A DNA stretch of 64,000 nucleotides, taken from contig NZ_CP128477.1 in NCBI RefSeq assembly GCF_030369675.1, forward strand, positions 4,296,501 through 4,360,500. Reading direction: 5' to 3'. The notes below the pieces were generated by a model that was given only the letters and a program-made list of their open reading frames with translations, had not been told where the DNA came from and made no database searches. This DNA is from Peteryoungia algae (GTDB lineage: Bacteria > Pseudomonadota > Alphaproteobacteria > Rhizobiales > Rhizobiaceae). Position 1 is the first letter of the stretch, and every line of letters begins with the position of its first letter. A program made the position numbers and the translations under genes. Of the stretch, positions 17,517 through 27,400 are shown piece after piece.

Positions 17517-17882
17517 CTATGGGTCCGAGAAAAGACTGTCACACCGCTCACCGAAGCTTATCACCAAACTCGCATCTCCTCTCGCGGCGAGCGTTGCCAA
17601 GTCGTCTACGTGCTGTTGCATATACGCCTGCGCATCTTCTTTTTTGCGCCCGACTTTAAGGAACGCTTCTTCCGCATGACCGGCGAGAGTCGTGAATTTC
17701 ATCCGATAGCGTTCTGATTCCTGCAGCTTATCCGCAAGGCGGAATGTTTCCGCCAAGATTGCATAAGCTGCACCACATTGGAACGGGTAGTCGCTCTGTG
17801 GTCCCTCAGCGCCCGTTTGTGCGACCGTCATGGCAGGCGTTAAGATGATTGACGAAAGAAGTGCTGCGATCCGAAATAGCAT
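17517..17882 (-). CDS. Hypothetical exported protein with two conserved-looking cysteines
   Basis: A 121-residue protein with a signal peptide (MLFRIAALLSSIILTPAMTVAQ, cleavage expected near residue 22). The mature part is helical, with one Cys near each end (FQCGAAYAIL and GERCDSLF), which could form a disulfide in the periplasm. ATG 17882 is preferred to an upstream in-frame start because of the signal peptide. I do not recognise a family. It stands alone, leftward, between bioM and the divergent glycosylase gene. Confidence 0.6.
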   Translation of the reverse strand: MLFRIAALLSSIILTPAMTVAQTGAEGPQSDYPFQCGAAYAILAETFRLADKLQESERYRMKFTTLAGHAEEAFLKVGRKKEDAQAYMQQHVDDLATLAARGDASLVISFGERCDSLFSDP

Positions 17883-18030
17883 GGAGCAATTTCCAAGAGT
17901 TGGGGCGGCAGCCTGCCACCTTGTCGTGTGAAGCCTATGCAGGGCAGAGCGGAAGTTCAAGAAGTGGGATGTCCAGCCTTCAATGCATTCAACGATTGAA
18001 CAAACCGCGAACATGACCTAGCCTGCCCAT

Positions 18031-19218
18031 ATGTCGATTCTGGTCCCCAATACGCTGGCGCGAAAAATCTTCCTGGAACGTCAGGGGCTGTCCCGCTCGC
18101 CGACCAAGGCGCTCGGACGTCAGGGGCTCTATGACCTCATCCACGACCTTGGCTTCGTCCAGATCGACAGCATCCAGTGGGTCGAGCGGGCGCATCACCA
18201 GATCCTCTTTTCCCGCAATCAGACATACAGACCGAAGGATCTAGCCCATCTGGCCGAGAAGGACCGCTCGCTCTTCGAGCACTGGACCCACGACGCCTCC
18301 ATCATTCCCTCTGCCTTCTTTCCCTATTGGAAACACCGCTTCGTCCGCCGCGAAGAGCGGATCCGGCAGAACTGGGCCAGATGGCAGGGCGAGGGTTTCG
18401 ATCAGGCATTCGAGGACACCTATGCCCGCATCCGCGACCACGGCCCGGTCATGGCGCGCGACGTGAAGTCCGAGGACCACAAGTCCGGCGGCTGGTGGAA
18501 CTGGCATCCCTCCAAGACCGCGCTTGAGTTCCTCTGGCACACGGGCAAGCTGGCGATCGCCCGCCGCGAGGGGTTCCAGAAGGTCTATGACCTCGCCGAG
18601 CGGGTCATTCCCACCGAGCATCATGCCCCGGAGGTCGACCACGAGACCTTCGTCGACTGGGCCTGCCGCGCGGCGCTCACCCGCCTCGGCTTTGCCACCT
18701 CGGGCGAAATCGCCGCCTTCTTCGATATTGTGACACCCGAGGAGGCGAAGGCTTGGGTCACAGCCCATCGCGACGAGTTGCACGATGTGTTGGTTGAGAC
18801 CGTGGACGGCAAACAGCGCGCCTCCTTCGCCTTTGCCGACAGGATCGCCACGCTTGTGGATGCCCCGGAACCGCCCGGCCGCATCCGCGTGCTCTCACCC
18901 TTTGATCCGCTGATCCGTGACCGCAACCGCACCGAACGCCTTTTCGGCTTTTTCTACCGCATTGAGGTCTTCGTACCCGAGCCGAAGCGGCAATATGGCT
19001 ATTACGTCTTCCCGCTGCTGGAGGGCAACCGCCTCATAGGCCGCATCGACATGAAGGCCGAGCGCAAGGAGGGTGTGCTCGACATCCGCCGCCTCTGGCT
19101 GGAACCGGGTGTGAAGCCGAGCACCGGACGCCTGGAGAAACTCGACGCCGAACTGCAACGCGTCGCCCGCTTCGCCGGCATGGAAGCCGTGCGCCGCCAG
19201 CCCGGCTGGCACGGGTGA
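18031..19218 (+). CDS. Winged-helix DNA glycosylase, YcaQ/AlkX type (HTH_42)
   Basis: A 395-residue protein of the AlkZ/YcaQ superfamily: tandem winged helices that recognise alkylated or crosslinked DNA. The catalytic Q-phi-D/Q motif is visible as FVQIDSIQWVERAHHQIL near residue 42. Having Asp at the third position (QID) matches the YcaQ/AlkX branch, which acts on interstrand crosslinks and 7-alkyl-guanine, rather than the AlkZ branch (Q-phi-Q). The tail contains RIRVLSPFDPLIRDRNRTERLFGF, common to the family. A GNAT gene follows 34 nt later. Confidence 0.87.
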   Translation: MSILVPNTLARKIFLERQGLSRSPTKALGRQGLYDLIHDLGFVQIDSIQWVERAHHQILFSRNQTYRPKDLAHLAEKDRSLFEHWTHDASIIPSAFFPYWKHRFVRREERIRQNWARWQGEGFDQAFEDTYARIRDHGPVMARDVKSEDHKSGGWWNWHPSKTALEFLWHTGKLAIARREGFQKVYDLAERVIPTEHHAPEVDHETFVDWACRAALTRLGFATSGEIAAFFDIVTPEEAKAWVTAHRDELHDVLVETVDGKQRASFAFADRIATLVDAPEPPGRIRVLSPFDPLIRDRNRTERLFGFFYRIEVFVPEPKRQYGYYVFPLLEGNRLIGRIDMKAERKEGVLDIRRLWLEPGVKPSTGRLEKLDAELQRVARFAGMEAVRRQPGWHG

Positions 19219-19252
19219 CGGACTGTATATTCCAAAGAGAAAGACCCGGGAC

Positions 19253-19669
19253 GTGACCGACAACAGCGCCTACCGCATCGAACCCCGCGTGCCTGCGATC
19301 GACGATTACATGCGCCTGCGGCGCGAATCCGGCCTCACGCCCTTTTCCCGGGAAGCCGCCGAAAAAGGCCTGCCGAATTCCATCTTCGGCGTCAGCCTGA
19401 TGCTGGGCGACGAGACGGTCGGCATGGGCCGGATCATCGGCGATGGCGGCTGTTTCTTCCAGGTGACCGACATCGCCATTTTGCCGGATCATCAGGGCAG
19501 GGGACTTGCCAAGCTGATCATGACGGCACTCTCCGACTTCATCGCGACGCTGCCGAAGACCGCCTATGTCAGTCTGATCGCCGACGTGCCGGCCAACCGC
19601 CTCTATGCCCAGTTCGGTTTCGACGAGACCGCACCCCGCTCGGTCGGTATGGCGCGAAAGGTAGTCTGA
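19253..19669 (+). CDS. GNAT family N-acetyltransferase
   Basis: A 138-residue acetyltransferase with the acetyl-CoA binding motif A as VTDIAILPDHQGRGLAKLIMTAL and a C-terminal LYAQFGFDETAP. It is a single-domain enzyme of unknown acceptor, cytoplasmic. The start is a GTG. The 34-nt gap after the AlkX-type glycosylase suggests co-transcription. Confidence 0.9.
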   Translation: MTDNSAYRIEPRVPAIDDYMRLRRESGLTPFSREAAEKGLPNSIFGVSLMLGDETVGMGRIIGDGGCFFQVTDIAILPDHQGRGLAKLIMTALSDFIATLPKTAYVSLIADVPANRLYAQFGFDETAPRSVGMARKVV

Positions 19670-19744
19670 ACGCGGTCGACATACGTCCCGAGGCCCCTGG
19701 CATGGAATGCTGCCGCCACTGCGGGCCACAGTGCCGCGCTGGCC

Positions 19745-19772
19745 TTGCGAAAAACGTCAAATGACGTATAAT
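19745..19772 (+). promoter_or_regulatory. Sigma70-type promoter of the Xre-RES pair
   Basis: TTGCGA (19745-19750) and a consensus TATAAT (19767-19772) are separated by 16 bp, immediately ahead of the antitoxin gene. The -10 box begins at the last base of the left arm of the inverted repeat annotated at 19757-19787. Confidence 0.75.
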
Positions 19773-19787
19773 TCTAACGTCATTTGA
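19757..19787. promoter_or_regulatory. Inverted-repeat operator of the Xre-RES toxin-antitoxin operon
   Basis: Perfect 11-bp arms, TCAAATGACGT and ACGTCATTTGA, flank a 9-bp centre carrying most of the -10 box. The right arm reaches into the ribosome site GAAGGAG. Binding by the Xre antitoxin here would block transcription, the usual autoregulation of these systems; the binding itself is inferred. Confidence 0.75.
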
Positions 19788-19799
19788 AGGAGTTCAAAC

Positions 19800-20231
19800 G
19801 TGCACAGCGCTGCGGAACGAACCTCGACCCGCACTCAACCGTCCCCCGGCTTCTCCGAGGAGGGCGATCGCAAACGGCTGTCGGCGACAGCGCTGAAGGC
19901 TTATCGCCGTATCGTGACTCATTGGAACCTGACCGGCCAGCAGGCGGCAGCCCTGCTCGGGGTCTCCGTTAGTACCTGGGAGCGGCTGAAGCCGGAAAGT
20001 GTGACGAAGACGCTGAGCCAGGACCAGATGACCCGCATTTCGGCGCTGACAGGCATCTACAAGGCGCTGCATCTGCTCTTCGTCGATGCCATGGCCGACC
20101 GCTGGCCGATGCTCGAAAACACAGGCCCGCTTTTCGATCGCCGCACGCCGGTCGCCGCCATGATCGAGGGCGGCATTCCGCATATGCTGGAGGTCCGTCG
20201 CTATCTCGACGCCGTGCGCGGGGGGCTCTGA
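19800..20231 (+). CDS. Xre/MbcA/ParS-type antitoxin (DUF2384)
   Basis: A 143-residue protein with an N-terminal helix-turn-helix (NLTGQQAAALLGVSVSTWERLKPE) and a C-terminal DUF2384-like toxin-binding part (FVDAMADRWPMLENTGPLFDRRTPVAAMIEGGIPHMLEVRRYLDAVRGG). It is the antitoxin of a RES-Xre type II system: it binds the RES toxin and represses the operon. The start is GTG at 19800 with GAAGGAG 7 nt upstream. The toxin frame begins 1 nt after its stop. Confidence 0.9.
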   Translation: MHSAAERTSTRTQPSPGFSEEGDRKRLSATALKAYRRIVTHWNLTGQQAAALLGVSVSTWERLKPESVTKTLSQDQMTRISALTGIYKALHLLFVDAMADRWPMLENTGPLFDRRTPVAAMIEGGIPHMLEVRRYLDAVRGGL

Positions 20232-20232
20232 C

Positions 20233-20931
20233 TTGGAAGTCGCCGGCGTTCCGGTGAGCACGCTCGCCTATCCCAAGACGGTGCGCCTCGTCTCGACCGC
20301 GCGGCTGCGGCAAGCCGTGCTCGCGCCGCTTGCCGACAACGCGGATGAGCTCGCGGAACTGGCCGAAATCGAGGCGGCAACGTCGACCCGCATTCAGGCT
20401 CAGTCCACCGGCATCTCCGGCCTCGCGGCCAATGAGCTCGTCTATGACGTGCCGCATGCCCATTTCATCAATGCCAGCTTCGCCTATGCCAAACCGCGCG
20501 AACCCAATCGCTTCAACGGTGAGACGCGTGGCGCCTGGTATGCCGCGCTCCGCGTCGAGACGTGTCTTGCCGAAATCGCCTTTCACATGACGGAATTCCT
20601 GTCACGCACAGGCGTTTTTGAAGCGGTGGCCGATTATGCGGAAATGCTCTGCAGTTTGTCGGGCGAGTTCCTCGACCTGAGGATCCAGCCACATCATCCG
20701 GCCCTCGCGCCCGACAAGGCGGCCGGGTACCCAGATGGCAATCGCCTGGGGCTCGAAGCACGACGTGCCGGGTTGAACGGCATTATCTATCCGTCGGTCC
20801 GCCACACTGGCGGCACCTGTATTGCCATCCTGCGCCCCGCCGCCGTCCAGTCGGTGCGCCAGGGCGACGTCTGGCGGCTCACATGGAAGGGAAGACCGGA
20901 GCCGATGGTTGAGGGGCCGCTTGCAGGCTGA
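20233..20931 (+). CDS. RES family NAD+-degrading toxin
   Basis: A 232-residue protein with the RES signature residues: Arg in RFNGETRGAWYAAL, Glu in ETCLAEIAFHM, and Ser in GIIYPSVRHTGGTCIAIL. RES toxins cleave or phosphorylyse NAD+, halting growth, and are neutralised by the Xre partner. The start appears to be TTG at 20233 right after the antitoxin stop, so translation is coupled. It is convergent with the flagellin gene. Confidence 0.9.
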   Translation: MEVAGVPVSTLAYPKTVRLVSTARLRQAVLAPLADNADELAELAEIEAATSTRIQAQSTGISGLAANELVYDVPHAHFINASFAYAKPREPNRFNGETRGAWYAALRVETCLAEIAFHMTEFLSRTGVFEAVADYAEMLCSLSGEFLDLRIQPHHPALAPDKAAGYPDGNRLGLEARRAGLNGIIYPSVRHTGGTCIAILRPAAVQSVRQGDVWRLTWKGRPEPMVEGPLAG

Positions 20932-20976
20932 GTTCATCCGGAATTGCTGCGGACTGCATCGTCCAGGAAAGCCCCG

Positions 20977-21927
20977 TCACTGGAACAGGCGCAGCAGGAT
21001 GTCAGGCTCCGAATTGGCGATGGAAAGTGACTGTGTCGCCAGCTGCTGCTGGACTTCAAGTGCCTTCGACCGCGTGGCGGCCTCCTGCAAATCCGCATCG
21101 ACCAGGCGCCCAATGCCGCGATCGACGGCATCTTGCAGCACCTGAACAAACTCTGTCTGCATCTCGATCCGCTGGGAAATCGCACCCAGTTTGGCGCCTG
21201 CATCGGCCATCGCGCCGAGCATCATTTCCAGGACGCTGACCATCTCGTCGATATCCTGCGCGGAGGTATCGGCTGTAAGGATCATGTCTTCATGTATGTC
21301 ATGGTTCTTGCCGCTCAGCAGCACCCACTCGGTTGCCGTGCCGAGGTCGCGTGCGAATTCGACATTGGTCAGGATGCCGTTGTGGTAGTTCTCATCAATC
21401 AGATGGTTGGTACCCCACTGATTGCTCATCCCGTAAGAGAGTTTTTGCAGGGAGACTGAACTGCCGCTCCGGGTAAACGAGCCCACGATCTGCTTGTCCG
21501 CGTCATCTGCTGCGTCGATTCTGTGGAGCCAGTTCTGCCCGGAGAAGCTCGCCGATTCGACAATGGAATAGATCTGCTCCTTGAGCTGATCGAGCTCCTC
21601 GTTGATCTTCAGTTTGTCGACGCTTTCTTCCCGCGCTGTAACCAGCTTTGCCTTGATCTCCTGTACGACTTCGATGGCCGAACTCATGCCGGCATAGGCT
21701 GTGTCGATAGCTGCGGCACCCAGTCCCAGGGCGTCTTCAACCGCTGCAAGTGCTTGATTGTCCGACCGCATCGTCGTGCCGATGGACCAATAGGCGGCAT
21801 CGTCAGAAGCTTGCTGCACCCGCAGGCCGGAGGAGACCTGGCGTTGATTGATCCCGAGTTCATGCGAAATTTGGCGCAGGTTGGCCAGTGCCGAAATGGC
21901 GGCCGTATTGGTAAGTAGACTTGGCAT
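20977..21927 (-). CDS. Flagellin
   Basis: A 316-residue flagellin. The N-terminal D0/D1 region (LLTNTAAISALANLRQISHELGINQRQVSSGLRVQQASDDAAYWSI) and C-terminal D0 (ALEVQQQLATQSLSIANSEPDILLRLF) are rhizobial in type; the middle is the variable outer domain. Subunits are exported by the flagellar type III system and build the filament. No other flagellar gene lies in the window, so this is an orphan copy. ATG 21927 is preferred; a GTG two codons earlier is possible. No strong ribosome site is seen. Confidence 0.88.
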   Translation of the reverse strand: MPSLLTNTAAISALANLRQISHELGINQRQVSSGLRVQQASDDAAYWSIGTTMRSDNQALAAVEDALGLGAAAIDTAYAGMSSAIEVVQEIKAKLVTAREESVDKLKINEELDQLKEQIYSIVESASFSGQNWLHRIDAADDADKQIVGSFTRSGSSVSLQKLSYGMSNQWGTNHLIDENYHNGILTNVEFARDLGTATEWVLLSGKNHDIHEDMILTADTSAQDIDEMVSVLEMMLGAMADAGAKLGAISQRIEMQTEFVQVLQDAVDRGIGRLVDADLQEAATRSKALEVQQQLATQSLSIANSEPDILLRLFQ

Positions 21928-22023
21928 GAACACCGCACATGAACGGATGATGATTACATCCGCGACTATCGCCGGTCTTGATTAATCGAAAGTAAATTTT
22001 CGCAACTCATCCGGGAAAATATT

Positions 22024-23124
22024 CTACACAATCTCGGTCGCCGCAATTCGGATGCCAAACCCTTCCAGCCCGACATAGTGGCGTTCACGCGAGGAATAGA
22101 GACGGATCGAGGTGACGCCGAGATCCTTGAGGATCTGCGCGCCCAGTCCGATTTCCAGCCATTCGCTGTCGCGTACCTGGGCCTCCTGATGCGCCTCGCG
22201 ATCGTGTTTGCCAGTGCGCGCGGTGGTGGAAACGCCGACGCCGACCGATCCCTCGCGCAGATAGACGATGACGCCGCGACCCATTTCCGAGATCCGCTTC
22301 ATGAAGCCGTCGATCTGGCGATCGGTGCCGAAGACGTCGCGACCGACATCTTCGAGATGCAGCCGCACCGGAATGTCCTCGCCGTCCCTGATGTCGCCGA
22401 AGACAAGTGCCACATGCTGCATCGGATCCCAGGGCAGGGAATAGGCATGGGCCTTGGCAGGGCCATAGGGTGTCTGCACATCGAATTTGGAGACCAGCTG
22501 GATCAGCGTCTCCTTGCGCTGGCGATAGGCGATGAGATCGGCAACGGAAACCTGTTTCAGGCCGTGGCTCTCGGCGAAGGCAGAAACCTGCGGACCGCGC
22601 ATCACGGTGCCGTCGTCATTGACGAGTTCGGAGATCACCCCGATCGGGGGCAGGTTCGCCATGTTGCACAGATCGACGGCCGCTTCCGTATGGCCAGACC
22701 GCATCAGGACGCCGCCTTCGCGCGACACGAGCGGAAAGATATGGCCGGGACGGACGAAGTCGCTCGCGCCGACATTCGGGTTGGCGAGATTGCGGACCGT
22801 CAGCGTCCGGTCATCCGCCGAAATGCCGGTCGTCGTGCCATGCTTGAAATCGACTGAAACAGTGAAGGCCGTGGTATGCGCGCTGTCGTTTTCGGCGACC
22901 ATAGCCGACAGGTTGAGACGCCTGGCCTCCTCTTTCGGCATCGGCGCGCAGACGATGCCCGATGTGTGACGCACGATGAAGGCCATTTTCTCGGCTGTAC
23001 AGTGGACGGCAGCGACGATCAGGTCGCCTTCGTTTTCGCGGTCGTCGTCATCCATGACCACGACGATTTCGCCGGCTTCGAAGGCCCGGATTGCCTCCAC
23101 GACACGCTTCTGGTCATAGCTCAT
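22024..23124 (-). CDS. ribB: 3,4-dihydroxy-2-butanone 4-phosphate synthase with degenerate GTP cyclohydrolase II domain
   Basis: A 366-residue protein. Residues about 5-205 form a complete DHBP synthase (VVVMDDDDRENEGDLI, GIVCAPM, GHIFPL, RSGHTEAAVDL), which makes the four-carbon precursor of riboflavin from ribulose 5-phosphate. The C-terminal half is like GTP cyclohydrolase II, but the zinc-binding cysteines are gone: VRLHLEDVGRDVFGTDRQID replaces the usual ECLTGD...C-C pattern. Cyclohydrolase activity is therefore unlikely. Start MSYDQKR at 23124 is 10 nt after the aroC stop. Confidence 0.92.
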   Translation of the reverse strand: MSYDQKRVVEAIRAFEAGEIVVVMDDDDRENEGDLIVAAVHCTAEKMAFIVRHTSGIVCAPMPKEEARRLNLSAMVAENDSAHTTAFTVSVDFKHGTTTGISADDRTLTVRNLANPNVGASDFVRPGHIFPLVSREGGVLMRSGHTEAAVDLCNMANLPPIGVISELVNDDGTVMRGPQVSAFAESHGLKQVSVADLIAYRQRKETLIQLVSKFDVQTPYGPAKAHAYSLPWDPMQHVALVFGDIRDGEDIPVRLHLEDVGRDVFGTDRQIDGFMKRISEMGRGVIVYLREGSVGVGVSTTARTGKHDREAHQEAQVRDSEWLEIGLGAQILKDLGVTSIRLYSSRERHYVGLEGFGIRIAATEIV

Positions 23125-23134
23125 GGGATCGTCC

Positions 23135-24229
23135 TCACCTTGTGCGGCCGTTCTGGCCACGGTCTCTCAGAATATGATCGAGAATGATGCAGGCAAGCAT
23201 CGCCTCGCCGACGGGCACTGCGCGAATCCCGACGCATGGGTCGTGCCGGCCCTTGGTGCGCACGTCCACCTCCTTGCCATCGGAATCGATCGAGCGCTTC
23301 TCCGTCAGGATCGACGAGGTCGGCTTGATGGCAAAGCGCGCGACGATCGGCTCGCCGGTCGAGATTCCGCCCAGCACGCCGCCGGCATGGTTCGACAGGA
23401 AGACCGGCTTGCCATCGGCCCCGATCCGCATCTCGTCGGCATTCTCCTCGCCGGTGATCTCGGCTGCCTCAAAGCCGTTGCCGACCTCGACACCCTTGAC
23501 CGCATTGATCGACATCAGGCCCGAGGCGATGTCCTGATCGAGCTTGCCATAGACGGGTGCACCGATCCCGGCCGGCACGCCTTCAGCCACGATCTCGATC
23601 ACGGCGCCAACGGAGGATCCGGCTTTGCGGATGCCATCCAGATAGTCCTCGAATACGGGCACCATTGCGGCGTCGGGGCAGAAGAACGGGTTCTGATCGA
23701 CCTGGGTCCAGTCCCAGTTGTCGCGATTGATCTTGTGCGTGCCGATCTGCACCAGTGCACCACGAATGGTGACACCAGGCATGGCAAGGCGTGCGAGTGC
23801 ACCGGCCGCGACACGGGCAGCCGTCTCGCGCGCCGAGGAGCGGCCGCCGCCGCGATAGTCGCGGATCCCGTATTTCAGGTCATAGGTATAATCGGCATGG
23901 CCGGGACGATAGCGCTTGGCAATGTCGCCGTAATCCTTCGAGCGCTGGTCGGTATTCTCGATGAACAGCGACACCGGCGTGCCCGTGGTGATCATCGAGC
24001 CGTCTTCCTGTGGCATGATGCCGGAGAGCACTTTCACGATGTCGTCCTCGCGCCGCTGGGTCACGAAGCGTGACTGACCGGGCTTGCGCTTGTCCATGAA
24101 GACCTGCAGGTCTTCGGGCCGAAAGCGAACACCCGCAGGGCAGCCGTCGACGACCGCGCCGAGCGCCGGTCCGTGGCTTTCGCCCCAGGTGGTGACGCGG
24201 AAGAGATGACCGAAGGTGTTGTGCGACAT
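23135..24229 (-). CDS. aroC: Chorismate synthase
   Basis: A 364-residue FMN-dependent enzyme converting 5-enolpyruvylshikimate 3-phosphate to chorismate, the last shared step to aromatic amino acids. Family signatures are [26 protein letters not shown] at the start, [37 protein letters not shown], and the FMN-site region [33 protein letters not shown]. It is upstream of ribB in a two-gene leftward operon; a c-di-GMP protein gene precedes it by 176 nt. Confidence 0.97.
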   Translation of the reverse strand: MSHNTFGHLFRVTTWGESHGPALGAVVDGCPAGVRFRPEDLQVFMDKRKPGQSRFVTQRREDDIVKVLSGIMPQEDGSMITTGTPVSLFIENTDQRSKDYGDIAKRYRPGHADYTYDLKYGIRDYRGGGRSSARETAARVAAGALARLAMPGVTIRGALVQIGTHKINRDNWDWTQVDQNPFFCPDAAMVPVFEDYLDGIRKAGSSVGAVIEIVAEGVPAGIGAPVYGKLDQDIASGLMSINAVKGVEVGNGFEAAEITGEENADEMRIGADGKPVFLSNHAGGVLGGISTGEPIVARFAIKPTSSILTEKRSIDSDGKEVDVRTKGRHDPCVGIRAVPVGEAMLACIILDHILRDRGQNGRTR

Positions 24230-24405
24230 GCCTGACTTACCGTCCCATTCTCGCCATCGGGAACGTCTCCCGTCTGGACCTGCCTTGGATGGCGTCACTC
24301 ATAGAGCAAATCGGCACTTTCTGTGAAGCGCTTTTGCGCTTGGCGCCGCTGTTTTGCGACAACACAGTGTCACCGAAGGTGCGATGATCTCCGTCCTCCT
24401 GCCGC

Positions 24406-27400
24406 TCACGAGGCCTTGCGTTGCGGCAGGCGATCGACGAAGCGGGTGAAATCCTCGAAGGAGAGCGGCTTGGCAAAGGCATAACCCTGCAGATAGTCGC
24501 AGCCGAGCTGGCGCAGAATGCCGGCATGTTCCTGCGTTTCCACGCCTTCTGCCACGGTCTCGATGCCGAGCGAGCGGGCGATCTCGACGATGTTGCGCAC
24601 CAGGCTGCGTTCCTGAGGCTGCACCGTGACCGGCATTACCAACTGGCGGTCGATCTTCAGCCGCTTCGGCTTCAACTTCAACAGACTGACGATCGAGGTG
24701 TGACCGGTGCCGAAATCGTCGATTTCGATGTCGATGCCGAGTGCCTTGATCTTCTCGATATTGTCCGAGGCCAGCGTGTCGCTATCGTCGAGGAAGATCG
24801 ATTCCACCAGTTCGAAACAGATCGAGCCGGGCGATATCGCAAGACCCTTCAGCTGTTCGATCAGATTGTCGTCGTGCAGTCGCTTGGACGAGACATTGAC
24901 GGAGATGCGTGGCACCTGCATGCCCAGCGCCGTCCAGCGCATCTGGTCCTTGAGCGCCGTCTGCAGCACCAGTTCGTCGATCCGGGCCATGACGTTCAGA
25001 TCTTCGGCAACCTTGAGGAAGCTTCCGGAAGCGAGAATGCCGCGATCGGGATGGCGCCAGCGGATCAGCGCTTCTGCGCCGCAGAGCTGCATGTTTGAAG
25101 CTTCGAATTGCGGCTGGTAGTAGACGACGAATTCGTCCCGGTCGAAGCCGGCCAGAATGTCGTCGGCCATGCGTTTCTTGGCGACGATATTGGCCTGCAG
25201 GTCGGGCGTGAAGAATTCGTGGCAGTTCCGGCCCTTCTCCTTGGCCTGGTAAAGCGCGATGTCGGCGTTGATCAGCACCTTGCGCGCATCGGGCGCAGGT
25301 CCTTGCGCCTGTGCGATCCCGATCGACACGCCGCAGCGGCAATCGAAGCCTTCGAAGTCGAGCGGCAGGCGCATCTCCTCGATGATCTTGCCGGCAAGTG
25401 TCGCCAGTTCCTCGACGGTGGTCTGGCGGCGGGCCAGAACGACGAATTCGTCACCGCCGATGCGCGCGACGAGATCGCCGCGCGGCACGTGTTTCATCAG
25501 GATGCGCGAGGCATGCACCAGCATCGCGTCACCGGCTGCGTGGCCAAGCGTGTCGTTGATTTCCTTGAACCGGTCGAGATCGAGGTGGAGGATGGCGAAC
25601 TTGGTCGTCGGCCGCTCGCCGCTGCGCCCCAGCTTGTCAAGCTCGAGATCGAGCTTGCGCCTGTTGGCGAGCGACGTGAGAGGATCGTGCAGAGCGTTGA
25701 ATTCGATACGGTTCTTGGCGAGCTCCAACTCGATATTGCGCATATCGGTTTCCGCCTTGGCGCTGCGCAGCTGCTCGGCGAGCAGCGCATCTGCCGTCAC
25801 GTCGAAGGCGATGCCGATAAGCTTCTTTTTGCCGTCGCGGCCGACATGCGGCTGGCCGACGGAGCGGATGTAGCGCATCTCGCCATTCTGCAGCACCACC
25901 CGTTGGGTCGTGTTGATGATCTGGTCGAGTGTCACGGCCCGTTTCGTGGCGAGCTGGATGTCGCGGCGCTCGTCGGGGTGAAGGCGGGAAAGCCAGACAT
26001 GTTCGTTCACCGCCTTGTCGGTGAAGGGTACGCCATACAGCTGATGCATGCGCTCGTCCCAGATCGCGGTCTGGGTCACGGGATCGCCCTCCCAGGTGCC
26101 GCAATTATAGGAACCGAGGGCAAGATCCAGCCTCTGCGAGGCCTCGGCCAGCTGGTGCTCGCGGCTCGAGAGTTCCTCGAGTGCGAGCTCGAGTTCTGCA
26201 TTCTTGATGTCGCTGTTTTCCTTCGCCCGGCTGAGCGACTGGGTCATCAACGTATCGGTGGTTACATCGCAGACGATCCCCGTGATGCTGCCATCAAGCG
26301 TGCGTGCGCCGACGGAACGGAGATAGCGGAAGCTCTTGTCGGACAGAGGGACCCGGTAGCTGATGTCCCACCGGTCGGCTGTGGCCGCGACGACGCAGTC
26401 GAAATAGAGCTGTTCGCCCTTGCCGATGTCATCGGCATGCAGCGACGCGAACCAATCGGCAAGCCTGTCTTCGTCATCGGCGAGGCTTTCAGACAGGCCA
26501 TGCAGGCCGGCGCTGCGGCTGTCCCAGATCAGCGCGTGGGTGACGGGGTCGATTTCCCATATGCCGGTATTGGAGGTCTCGAGCGCCAGATGGAAGCGTT
26601 CCGACAATTCGAGCAGACGTTGTTCGCGGGCCCGCAGCCGTGCGATGTTCAGGTTGCGCTCGCTGAGCAGGTAGATGGCGAGCAGCACCGAGATCATCAT
26701 CGCGACGACACCCGCCAGCACCAGCAGGCGGCTCGGCAACATCCGGTTCATCGTTGCATCCCAGCCATTGGCCGGAACGCCGAAGATCTGGAAGTCCAGA
26801 CCACCTTCGGTGACCGCGAGCGTCACTGGCATGTCGTCGAAGGTCGACGGATCCCCGAAGACGAGGTTTCCGCCGCTGGCCGAAGGCAGTGTCACCGCGA
26901 GCTTCGTATGGTCGTGTTCTGCATGCTCGTATTCTGCATGCTCCCGATATTCGTCGTCCAACAGGAGTTTATGATCGTCGAAGAAGCGGTTGCCGTCGAT
27001 TGTGACGATGAGGGAGAGCCAGTCCTTTTGTGCCTGCCAGGGCAGGGGAGGGACAGGAGTGTCGATGACGAATGTCCGTTCGTTCTGGTCGAGCGCCGGC
27101 GCGAAGGCCATGCGGCCGGGATCTTTCAGGGGCTCGAAGCGGATGGAGCGGATGTGCGAATTGTCCTTCAGCGCGCGCGCGATCATCCGGTTGACTTCGG
27201 GTGGCGAGATCATGCTGTCGTCGGCGATATCGTCGGCAATGGAGAGTGCCAGATCCATGTCACGCAGGATCTGCGTCTCGATCTGTGACTTGACGTGCCG
27301 CAGGCGGTCGAGCACCGCATGTTCAATGCGACCGCGCTCGGCAATTGCCGTCTGCCTGTCGATCATCAGCCCCGTGGAAACGATCACGACACTGAGCAAG

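Noticed and set aside
24327..24342. AAGCGC-AAAA-GCGCTT hairpin after the PAS-GGDEF-EAL gene
   Set aside because: Six base pairs, no T tract; too weak to call a terminator.
25108..27288. A 726-codon open frame on the strand opposite the PAS-GGDEF-EAL gene
   Set aside because: It mirrors the codon structure of the real gene and has no recognisable domain; a GC-rich shadow.
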